The position numbers and the translations under genes are program-made. A model generated the notes under the pieces. That model worked only from the letters and a program-made list of their open reading frames with translations. It did not search any database and was not told the DNA's origin. A stretch of 64,000 nucleotides of DNA from Vitis vinifera (taxonomy: Eukaryota; Streptophyta; Magnoliopsida; Vitales; Vitaceae): positions 23,346,001 to 23,410,000 of the forward strand of contig NC_081819.1 of the NCBI RefSeq assembly GCF_030704535.1, read 5' to 3'. Positions 46,524-57,394 of this stretch are shown piece by piece. The first letter of the stretch is position 1. Every line of letters begins with the position of its first letter.

Positions 46524-47426
46524 CTAAATCTCTTATTCTATTTATTACAAAAATACCATTATTACTATTATCTTATTTATAAATCTAAAACTAAATATTA
46601 TTATTTAATTAACCAATTCCAAACCACTCAACCTCGGGTACACCAAACCAAAAAGCAAATTTTTTTTTTTTTTTTTCATTGCCCTCATGATCCATTATAT
46701 ATATATAAAAGAGCTTCCGGGCACACGCCCCTTTTGTTTTTTTGTTTTTTTTTTTTTGTTCCATGCTTCCAGTAGCACAGTGCACACGCCCTTTTTCTTT
46801 TTTTTTTTTTTTTTTTTTTTTTTCCATGCTTCCGGTAGCACAGTACACGTACGCCCTTTATTATTATTATTATTATTTTATAATAAAATTGACCCTAACC
46901 TAAAATCGAAACCTTCTAAGAATTTTTTTTTTTTTTTTTAATTAACCCTAACCTAAAATCGAAATATTCCAAGGAATTTTTTTTTTTTTTTCTAATAAAA
47001 CTAAGATCTCCCAAATTCCAATACTAAAATCAAAATATTAAATTTTCACTATTTGATATTAAAACGAATTAAAAAATAATCTAACCCTAATCTAGATTTG
47101 GGGTTTTCCAAAAAAAATATATCTAATGTGTTTGAAATTAATCAATGAATCTAAAATATTAAACTAGGGGTTAGAATCTTACCTATAGAGATCTGTTCTT
47201 CAACCCTGAAATCTGACTCCAACCTTACGTTCTCTGGAATTCTGCGAACAGGAACTCTATTCAGAAAAGAAGGGAAAGAATAAAATTTCTAATTTATACC
47301 TAGGGTATTTATTCGTAAAATTACACTTTTACCCCTCTTCCACTTTATTAAATTAATTAATCAATTAATTAAATTATTAATAACAATTTCCTAAATTACC
47401 CTTAAAAGAAATGCATGGGCGTTACA
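45267..47426 (-). mobile_element. Solo LTR (2160 bp)
   Basis: Plus strand starts TGTCACGCCCCAAG and ends GGGCGTTACA; perfect 5-bp target duplications gagaa lie at 45262-45266 and 47427-47431. Read on the minus strand it begins TGTAACGCCC and ends GGGGCGTGACA, much like the LTR at 5988-9129 (TGTAATATCC...GGGCATGACA), so the minus orientation is preferred. It contains (TA)n at 46480-46521, long T-runs, and two copies of a 'ccatgcttcc(a/g)gtagcacag' block with T-runs (46700-46850). No internal domains. Confidence 0.85.
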
Positions 47427-47431
47427 GAGAA

Positions 47432-48812
47432 CTCCCCAAATGAAGGGTACAAGGGTAAAGAAAGAGAAGTAGTTTCATTTTCTTTTCTGACTTTCATTAA
47501 CCGACATGGTCTTCAAAGAAGATGAACAAATGCCACTACCGGCTGTCTTTGTTGCCAGTTCAGATGTTTTTACCAGGCTGAGCTATGGAGAGCATTTGTT
47601 AGAAAAATCCAACAAAATGGCACCACATGTAGAAAGTGAACAGAAAAATCCAATATTGTCATGGTCCTAACTTCTAACTCCTAACTAGAGATACAAGCAC
47701 AGTTCGGTGAGGAAGATACTTACCTTACCTTCGAAGAAAAGGTGAAAATCATACATACATGGTAGATGGATTTCAATTTCCCAACAAACAGCCCTGACAC
47801 CACCCAGAGTGAGTTTGTACAAGTCCGACTTTTGAAAATAATGCATTTAGCTTTCTTTTTCCAGAAAATACTACTTTTCAAGCGTTTTACAATGGGCAAA
47901 ATATTTTAAAATATAATTTTTTTTACGTTTGGTTTTTCATGCAAAATAAATATACTTAAAATTAATTAAAAATTCATATATTTTAAATTTATTTCATTTT
48001 TATATAAATAAAAATAAATAAATAAAAAACAAGTTAAATGAGTTTTAAAAAGTATAAATAATTTATTAATTTTAATTATATATTTTATTTTCTTTCACAT
48101 TTATTTTCTTCTATTTTTTCTCACTTTTCATAAATAATAATTACTATTATTACTATATAAAAAAAATTGAAGGAAAAATGGGTGGTTGGGAGCGACAATT
48201 TGAAACAAAATCAAGAACCATCTTGCCCAAAGGACTGCTACCAAAAAGGAAAATTAAAAAAGGGTGGGGGGTTGGGCGTATTCCATGGTACCAAGATAAC
48301 CCAAGCTGATGAAAGGTTATATTAAAGAGACTAATCCTAAAGGTTATTTCTGTTTAAAAATCAAATTATAAAAATGGATTTTGTGGATTCAATTTTCAAT
48401 AACCATAAAGATAATTTTAAAAACTGATTTTGTTAATTTGAATTTCAGTTTTCTTGCTTTCAAATCAATAAAACCCAAACTAAACAACATTCAAAGATTT
48501 ATATATAATTATTTAATATTTAATGATTTTTTTTTGCATGCTTCTTCTAAAATAATTTATTATTCTTAGACTATGATTAAATTAATTTTTAAAAGCATTT
48601 TTACATTTTGTACTAAAAATATTATGATTTTAAATCCAAGTTGGCTTTAAGCAATTTTCTAAAAAACTTTGATTTAGGGTCTAAATTAACTTTCATCTAA
48701 ATCGGACCAAATCAAACCTTAATCAAATTAGATTGGTTCAACTTTTTCCATCATTAAAAAGTCGGTCCAATTTTGATGAATAAAGTCTCAGAAAACCAAC
48801 GAAACCATGCCC
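47432..48812. other. Spacer
   Basis: 47432-47800 is less AT-rich, but no family could be named. The rest is AT-rich. No supported gene. Confidence 0.45.
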
Positions 48813-48935
48813 TTCTAACACTAGACCCTTTGATATTTTCAAGAGTTTCACTACCCCTCTTGTCATCTTTAGCTGTTAACACCACTCAAAAACTCATAAG
48901 CACTCTTAACTGCCTAAATATTTCCAACCCCGTAA
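48813..48935 (-). pseudogene. Relic of SDR exon 2
   Basis: The stretch from 'ctaacactagaccctttga' to 'aaatatttccaacccc' aligns along its length with exon 2 of the SDR genes (for example 25577-25693), including 'agctgttaacaccact' and 'taaatatttccaaccc'. It has many substitutions and small indels. The orientation is the same as the array. The other exons are not visible. It marks a sixth, dead array member 3' of SDR5. Confidence 0.8.
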
Positions 48936-49242
48936 AACCGATTATGTGACAGGTTCAAATAAACCCAACTCGTTGAGCTGATAAACACGTAAACTTAACT
49001 TCATTTTCCTCAGCAGCCAAAACCATATGAACTCCAAAAACATAAAATATGACGATGCATAAAACTAAGTCAACAGTCTATCATGTACTTCATAGACCAT
49101 CCAATATAAAAGATCATAAGCATTTCTGGGTGAAGGTATTAGCCTAAGATTCATGCAAAGTTGCAAGCCATAGGAAAAGCAACAAACAGAGTCTCTATGC
49201 TATGTTGCTCTTGTTTCATATCTAGCAATGAACCGTTTTCAG
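48936..49242. other. SDR5 3' flank
   Basis: Includes 'cagcagccaaaaccatatgaac' and 'aaaacataaaatatgac', matching the 3' flanks of SDR1 and SDR4. Confidence 0.6.
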
Positions 49243-52200
49243 TTAGAAGTCAGACACTTCCTTCCTAACAAAGAATAGACCAGAAGGCCCGCCATCAGGC
49301 AGCAGAGCCAATCTAACAGGGCTTTCAGCGCCTTCCTCAACAGTTAAGATGCCACTATTGTAGTTTATATCTGTCTTGACATAGCCAGGGCAGACACAGT
49401 TGATGCAGAAAGTCGGGTACTTCTTGGCCAGAAGCCTCGTGTAGGCATTCAAGGCTGCTTTCGAGACTCTATAGGCAGAGAAAAAAGTGGGCCAGCTCTT
49501 AGCTTCTAATAACCCCTCTTTGAAATCTTTTAGAAACTGGTTCAACACCTCTATCACTGTCTCTTCTGTAAGGTTTTCAGCATCACTTAACACTCCTTTT
49601 GCCCATTCATTTGGAATATTCTGGAACAACACAGCAAGAAAGGCAATGTAAGAAGGCCTTTATTGCAAACACATTTCCCATTTTGGAAACAGAAACTTCT
49701 AATCCAAAGAAATCAAGTGACTGGGAAATGATTCATGGAGCCTCTTCACTGCTGTCTAAAGAGAAGGCCTCTATGAAATAAAGGAAAAAAGGATTGAATA
49801 ATTCACACAAACAGAAGGGAAGGAATTCTTAATCATTCACAACAGCTCTTATCATAGCATGCATTATCTCCATACAAGTACCCTAATCTGACATCATCAA
49901 TCATCCCTTCTCTTGATATGGTTTTCTTCCAAACAAACCAAGATGTAACAAGCAGGAGATTTCTTGTTAATCTAAAACTTCAATAAGTTCACCACCAGAT
50001 TTGACTCTGTTGACTTAACCAAGGCAATCTATCTGGTTTCCCATTGAATCAAATGGCTTCCTATCAACTTTGTTGAATTTCAAGTCCAATCATCCAGTTC
50101 TAAACTTGGTTGAACATCAAAAATGAGTGCCAACATTTTATTTTTGAATGAGGGTTAATATCATTTTTGTACCTGCAACTTCCCACCGGAGGAGGAAACA
50201 TTGACAATCCTTGGCAAATCTGATAACTGGAGAAGAGGCATTAGTGCTTCAATCATCCTCTTTGGCCCATAATAGTTTATTTTCAGGCATTCTTCTGCCA
50301 TCTCCAAAGGCTGAATCACTATTTCATTCCAATTGACTTCTCCTATTCTTCCCTGCATCATAGAAAAAGGAAAAACTCAATCCTCATGGTAGCCATTACA
50401 CACCCGCTATACCAATTCATTCTAGATCCTTTTATCTCCCATCTAGCTTGAGAACTTCCATTTCCACTTTGTTCCATGAAAATAATATGCTATTGTGGTA
50501 CATACAAGGTCTAGATATTGCCTTTGAGTATCCTAATTTCTTTCTTTGCTTTGATACACTATTGTTTCTATTTCATTCTGCTTCTTCACAATTTTTGTAT
50601 TTCATCTTAAGAACTTCTTTCTAAATCCCACCATCTAGTTCTTGGATATATTTGGTTTTCTTTTTATTCTCTTGTGTTTTTGTTTAAAACTCGTAACCAA
50701 AAAACTATTGTTATGCGGATGGACTTGATTCTAGGGTAATTTTACCATCTTACAGCTGTGTTGTCTAGACTCTCCATCTTAACCCAATGTGGTCATGTCA
50801 ACATGACATAACAAGGTTGTGATAGTGGGATTCATGTTGGATACTCCTTGCTTTGGTATTGACTTCTTTTTTTCCAAATAAAAGTGAAAAGAAAGGAATT
50901 TTTTTAAAAAAATTTGCTTCTAATTGATTTTTTTCCCCATTATTATATTATATCCAAGTTCCATTTAGGACCATTTTTCAGCTGCGTCCCTTTATCATAA
51001 AAATTGAATGTGAAGGATCAAAAACCTAGAAACATTCACACACTAGATACCCATACCTGAACCCATGTAACATAGTTGCATGGTGACCACAATTTACTCA
51101 TCATCAAGAAAAATATATGGCTCTCTTTGATAAGTGTTTTAAAAAATAACTTTAAAAATTAATTCTTAAAAATTATTCATTGATATTTTTGAACAAAAGA
51201 CTGTTTGGGAATTTGAAATATTTTTAACCTATTTTTAAATAAATTTTAACTATAATGACTTATTTTCAATTATTCTCCATATTTATAACATTATTTTTAA
51301 AAAGTGGCATCAAAAAACAAGTGAAAACAATTGAAAGATATTCTCAAAAAACACTATTTTATATTTTTAAGAAAAAAAAAACATTTTCTGTTGTCTAGTT
51401 ACCAAACATGTTTTCTTGTTTTTTGTTTTTAAAACCCAAAAACTGTCTTTGAAAATAGCTTACAAACATACCCTATGTTATTATTTTTTTGGATAGATAA
51501 ATAGAGTATTATATAACAAGAGAGCTAAAACGAGCATACCAAAGTATATAGGACATACACAACAACCGGCGAAAGGTGCAAGCTCAAAATAAAAGGGACA
51601 GTAAAAAGCTACTCCCTCCCAATAATCATTTAGCAGTGACTTGTAAGGCCCATCCTAGAAAACTATATATATATACACTTTGATAACTATTAAAAATTAA
51701 AAGTTGCTCTAGATCAATTCCTTTTCCAATGGGAGTCATTTGGAACTCCTATGTACCATCTAAAGCAATTTTTTTTTTCCTTGGGCTTAGGAGGCAAGAT
51801 AGGGAAAAATATTGACTTTGGATTACCTTCCAAGAAAGGATGGTTGTTGGCCTTTCACTATACAAGGACAAGATTGTATGACAATTTTTTTTTTTGTTTG
51901 ACATATCTTGGATGATATCTTTCACGGTTAGAGAGACTCTTAGGATGACATGGTTGCTTTGTGGGAAAAAAAACGAAAGAAGTTGTGTCAAGCAACTTCT
52001 TGTGCATTTTTTGGACAATATAGAAAGAAAAAGAATTAAAGATCATTTGAAAATGAGGAGCATTCTAACTACTAAAGACTAAAAAGCACTTTTCTTAAGA
52101 AACTTTTCTTAATTGATTTTGTTGAATGGTTGAGTTTTGACAAAGGGAGGGAGTAGTTTTTTGTAGTTCCCCCTTGTTTGGTTATCCCTTTTGGTGACCA

Positions 52201-54025
52201 TTGTATACTTCCTATGCACTTTGCTACACTCTTTCTGGGTGTTTTTTATATACCTACTTTATTTACCCATCAATAAATAAATAAATAAATAATTTCAAAG
52301 CTGGTCTTTCTTTGAAGTTCCATCCACAACTGATTTCCAGAAATAAAGAAATTGCATATGAAACCCTACCTGAGCAGCAGCGATTGCTGATCTTAAAGCA
52401 TCAGGATCTGTTACTATCATTCCAATTACGCCTGCATTATTCACCTGTCCAGAATTCCACATTTCTCATTATCCAATTTTTAACCATAAACTGAAAAAAT
52501 AAAGTGATAAAAAAGGAAGTCAGTCGATACTTTTCAGAATATTACACATAAGATTACTGATTCTGAGATTCATCTCAAAATTTTCAAGAATCATGTGGAT
52601 AGGAGAGTTTGATGATAACATGTAGCGCATACATATGTCACATGTGTGTGCATGTTGCTTTAACTTTATTAAAACATCAATTAAATTCACTAACAAAGCC
52701 TTCCTGAAGAAGTCATGCAACTCCATACTGATGTATATCAAAGGAGAGAGAATGATGGGACCGAGGAAACTAAAGTGGGCACTGGTTCAATGATAATATA
52801 GGATATTAACCAAAGTAGAAATCGGGTGATGTGTTGATTAATATGATGGATTTAAGTAACAGTACAGTGTGGCCTAAAGGGATGGCAAGGAGAAAGGATA
52901 CGGCATTGGCTTAACTGTTTCCTGACCAGTGATGAGTTACAAAACACACAATTCAAAATTCTCTTCAAACAAAAACTAAGACTATGATTGGTTCTCGAAA
53001 AGTATTAAGAAAAGAAAAAAAATGCTAAAGAAATCATTTTCTCATGTTTGATTTCAACATGGAAAATACAAAATAAAATCAAATTAGTTTAAAATTTATA
53101 CATTCTAAAATTATTTAATATTTATAAAACAGAGGGTTTAAAGAAATATATAAAAATAATTTATTTTCCCCTCAGCCTTTCTTTCCTTCTCCCTTTCCTC
53201 TTTATTTTCTTTTTCTTACATTTTCCCAAAACCAAACATAGCCTAATAGCCTAATTGTTTTTAACATGATAAATAGACAGAATAGGGGGGAATCTCAAGT
53301 AGTTCAGTTCATTTTGGTGGTTGCATCAGATACAGTAGTCTATGACAGTACACAAGACCTGCCCAATTGAAACTTAGCAATGTATCATTCCCATTTTCAA
53401 GTTCTAATCAAGAGCCGAATGTGAAACTGGCAATATTCACGTATCATCAAAATCGGTACAGACATTCATACATACATACATATCCCGTCAAAAAGGAGGA
53501 AAAATCAAAGGAAGAATTGAGTAATAGAGTAATTGTGCAATTGGGTATGCTAGAAAGGATCGATCAGGGATTTTCAGGAGCATGCCATGCTTATGTCTGC
53601 CACAAGAACCAAGAAAAAACGATGGAAAATTGATCAAGAAATGGGGGTTTCCAAAATACCAAGATATCAAGCTTCCCAAACTGGGTTTTGATGAAATCCG
53701 CAAGGGAAGCAATACTTGCAGGCTGCCCAACATCAAGCTGATGAAAAATCACATTAGAGAGACCAGATCCTTTGAGGCTTTCAAGAGCTTCAACACCCCT
53801 CTTTTCATCTCTAGCTGTTAGCACCACTGTCACCCCATTAGCTGCCAACTCCCTACATATTCCCAACCCAATTCCTTTATTTGCTCCTGTAACAACTGCA
53901 TACCTGAAACAGAAAAAATATCAGAAAGCAAGCAAAACGGGTGTGATATAATACGTCTTTAGACTTAGAACTTGTAAAAAAGGCAACGGTGGAAAAACCC
54001 AGAACTTCTTTGTTGCTTCGGCCAT
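49243..54025 (-). CDS. SDR5: short-chain dehydrogenase/reductase, intact
   Basis: Exons on the minus strand: 54006-54025, 53660-53903, 52370-52444, 50173-50352, 49243-49620. Sizes 20, 244, 75, 180 and 378 nt give 897 nt (298 residues). All introns are GT...AG; the first donor is an unusual GTTCTG. Motifs: TGANKGIG (it reads [10 protein letters not shown] after it), [25 protein letters not shown] and YRVSK, so the Asn-Ser-Tyr-Lys tetrad is complete. Distinct residues include [10 protein letters not shown] and [13 protein letters not shown]. It shares an extra codon at the start of exon 4 with SDR4, which groups those two. Intron 3 is 2.0 kb because of LINE sequence. Expected role: NADPH-dependent carbonyl reduction; substrate unknown. 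Confidence 0.92.
51480..51620 (-). mobile_element. LINE 3' end fragment (minus orientation)
   Basis: The complement reads 'tgtgtatgtcctatatactttggtatgctcg' ending toward 'tatataatactctatttatctatcc'. This resembles the 3' terminus seen in plus orientation at about 52200-52292 ('tgtatacttcctatgcactttgctac'). A short tail only. Confidence 0.45.
51750..52296 (+). mobile_element. LINE (L1-type) 3' fragment in SDR5 intron 3
   Basis: A broken frame carries the ORF2 C-terminal region: FVGKK..., LCIFWTI followed by a stop where the family has WKERN, then [12 protein letters not shown]. The 3' UTR ends in an (ATAA)n-type tail (52272-52292), as expected for target-primed insertion. The 5' part is truncated, as is usual. 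Confidence 0.7.
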
Positions 54026-56718
54026 TGTTTTTGAGAAAGGATTTGTGTGTGAAGACAGAAAAATTGGATTGGCTTTGAGTTTTGTTATACAGATATTGGC
54101 GAAGTTTTTCAACTTTCTGTCCCGAAAATGAAGTTTATGGGCATAAAAGTAAATGCAACGCTGATTTACTTGTCAATTCAATTGTTATAAAGATAGATAT
54201 TCGCACATCATTTAATCCATTGATCGAGGCAGAAATCATAACTACGGCTGTTGATGGCAGTTGGATTTTTATTAGGAATATTTGACCCAAAAGCAAAATC
54301 GTTGTGGGTGTGAGACACAGGTAAAGGAAATATTTAATACATGGTATTTTTCTTTTAAAGAAAAAGTCTATGGGTTTAAAAAGATTTTTTTTTTTTTTTG
54401 TTAATTCAAGAGTAAATCCATCCCTTTTTATTTTTTATGGGGCTCCGAGGTCATGGAGTCTAGATAAGATTGCAACATACCATAATTTGAATTCTTTGAA
54501 AAACGATACTTAAATATGTCCCTTACATTAAGTCAATCTATATTTCATGATAGCCCTAAAAAGGCCTTGTGCAAGCGGTGAGATTGGGTTTCTGATGAAC
54601 TATAAGTCTACAAAAGGGGAGAGAGGCGAGTCACGGGAGATAGAAATAAGCGCTGAACCGGCATTGCTGGCTAAAGTTAGAGAGAAATGAATGAAGAAGA
54701 TAACTGTCACTTCAATTGGGCCCATCCATCATATACCCATATACCCAAATGAAAGTAATCATAAAATTGCACAGAAATCAGAGTCAACACTTGCCCATAC
54801 GAAATTGCAGAACAGAGGAATCAAACTAGCCATTTTGATTAGGAAGACTGGGGGGCAACGTACTGATGCGGTTTCCTCTGTTTTTGAAACTGCTGCCCAT
54901 TAAAAATGCTCATATGGCCAGAGCAGCACTTTTTTTTTCTTTTTTCTTTTTTCCATCAATTCAAATTTAATCATGCACGTTAAAACTCAAATTCAAAGTT
55001 TAGTATAACATAATCCTATTGATATAATTAGTTGTTAAATTTGACCATACAAATTAAGAGGCATTTGAAAGAAGTAATATAATTGTTACAATTAAAAAGA
55101 AAGTACATCTTATTTAAAAGTTCTTGACTCCATAGGCTCCACTCCACCTGTGGTATAGAAATTTTGAGGAAAGCCACAACAGAGGAAGAAATACGCTAGC
55201 CTCTAAGTTAGTTGAGGCCGTCCACCACACTACATAAAAATGAAAGCGTATGAAAAGTGGAAGGAATCGAAGTCAAACGGGTCTACCCACGGTATGATTT
55301 GTCCAATGAAATTGCATGGAAAAGAGTAGTAATCTTAGAGTCAGAGCCCATCACCAATAAAGGATTTTTGAAAATCTCACCTACTGAATAATTCTTAAAA
55401 AATCATTTCAGCTAATTTTATAGATTTGTAAGATTTATAAGCCCTTCCAATTGAAAACATTTATAACATTTCAAACAAGTAAACTCTTAATTTTTCATTA
55501 ATTCTATAATAAAAGAAGAACATTTTAAATATCTCCAATAAAATCATTCCTAATTCCAAGGAACAAATTACTTTCTGAAACATTATTTTGTTTCCTCACA
55601 TGTTCTAACAAGATTATCATTTCAAGTGGTATATTTGGATAAAATTACTCTTATAATCACCAACTTTTTTATTCAAGGGAATCAAGTTCATCACAAATTC
55701 GTAATAAATATTTTTAATATACGAAAATTTGTAACAAATAATATTTTTAATACAAGAGCACATCACCTCCCTTGATAAAAACATTTCCTTAAACCCTAAT
55801 ATATTTGATTATTGAAAAATGTGAGAGAAAAAGTATAAAGAAAGTAAAAGTAAAGAAAAATAAAAAAAAAGTTAAAATTAATAAATTATTTTATATATTA
55901 TTTCAAACTCATTTCACTTATTATATATATATTAAATAATTTTAAAATATATAAATTTTTAATTAATTTTAATTATATTTGATTTTCTTTCGTATTTTTC
56001 ATGTTGAAATCAAATATAAAAAAAAAAAAATTTTTAATATTTTTTTTCTTTCTTTAATATTTTACGAGACCAAACATAGCATAAGGATCAAATAATAGTT
56101 TGCTACTAGTAGTTTAACAGTCTAACATCTCTCCTTCATCCAGCTCACTTTCTTTTCTCTTTAATCATCCACCTTGATTTTCTTTAATATCTTTGGATTA
56201 TAATTCATGATAAATTTCATTAATGGAATGTATATAAAAAATTAATATATATAAAGAAAATAAAGCAGTTTACTAGATCAAAATAAATAAATATTCATGT
56301 AACACAATTTACAAGAAATTAAAACATTCATAGTTTGATTCTTAAAAATTTATTAATTTATCTAATTTAAACCTCCCTCTTATGATTAATAATTAGTTAT
56401 GTTTTGACAAGAATTCAAATTCTTGGTTGTTTTATAATAAATAATTAATTGTGTTTTTTATTCAGAAATAGTGTCTAAATTGAAACACTTTACCAAGCAT
56501 TCAACTTTTTTAACTACAAATTGTTAATATTTTTTTCTTATCATTAATGCAATAGTTATAAAGGACAGATAAAAGACAAGTTGAGAAGAAAAAAATATAT
56601 AAAAAAACTATTAATATAATTAATGGATTATGAAAATACTGATTATTTAACTTATTTTAGCATTAAAAAGAATATATATCCCTCTTTTATCATTTTGTTA
56701 AGTGACTCTGATGGCGTG

Positions 56719-56753
<35 letters not shown>

Positions 56754-57394
56754 TGTTTTACAATTTTTTTAAAAAATAATTCTTAAAAAGTATTTTTTAA
56801 AATAGTTTTAAATTATTTTTTTAAGACAAAATTATGTTTGATAACTCATATTAAAAATTTATCAAATGTATTTTCTAAATTATAAAACTATTTTCCATTG
56901 TAAAGAAAAAAACCTGATTTCAAGATAACTGCTTACTTTTTTCAAATTTTCTTGGGGCCACTACCATCTTATGAAATTGTTTTAAAAAAAAACCCTACAA
57001 AAAGGCTACTTGGTTAAATGACTTCCATTTTTATTCGTCCTTGTTCAACAGTCGAAATGATTAAATTTAACCATACACGTTACAAGTCACAACTCAAATG
57101 CTGAATTATTCGTTATATCAGCACCCATCAAGGAGTAAGAACCACGGCATCTTTGCAGGTCTCTTTTCTTTCACAAAGGAATCATCCCCAAAATACGCAA
57201 TAGCTTTCTAGAGTGAATTTCCATATCTTCTTGACTCAACCATTTGAGTTCAAACCGAAATTGCCTGGAAAGTGATTTCCACCTAATGGAACCAACCTTT
57301 TCTTTTCAAAGAAACTTCTTTCAAACTGGTAGCTTTACTGGATTTAAAACCAACCACCTTGTTGTCAGTGGATCAGCAACAACGACTGGAAACA
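54026..57394. other. SDR5-CNL spacer
   Basis: 54026-54120 holds the SDR5 leader. The remainder is AT-rich with (AT)n at 56720-56752. No supported gene; the open frame at 54691-54903 is unremarkable. A W-box-like TTGACT at 57231-57236 lies about 160 bases before the resistance gene start, a possible WRKY site. Confidence 0.5.

Noticed and set aside
46521-46941. Open frames rich in Phe/Lys, and CCCTAACC motifs resembling telomere repeats near 46890-46950
   Set aside because: T-run low complexity inside the solo LTR; only two isolated CCCTAACC units, not a telomeric array.
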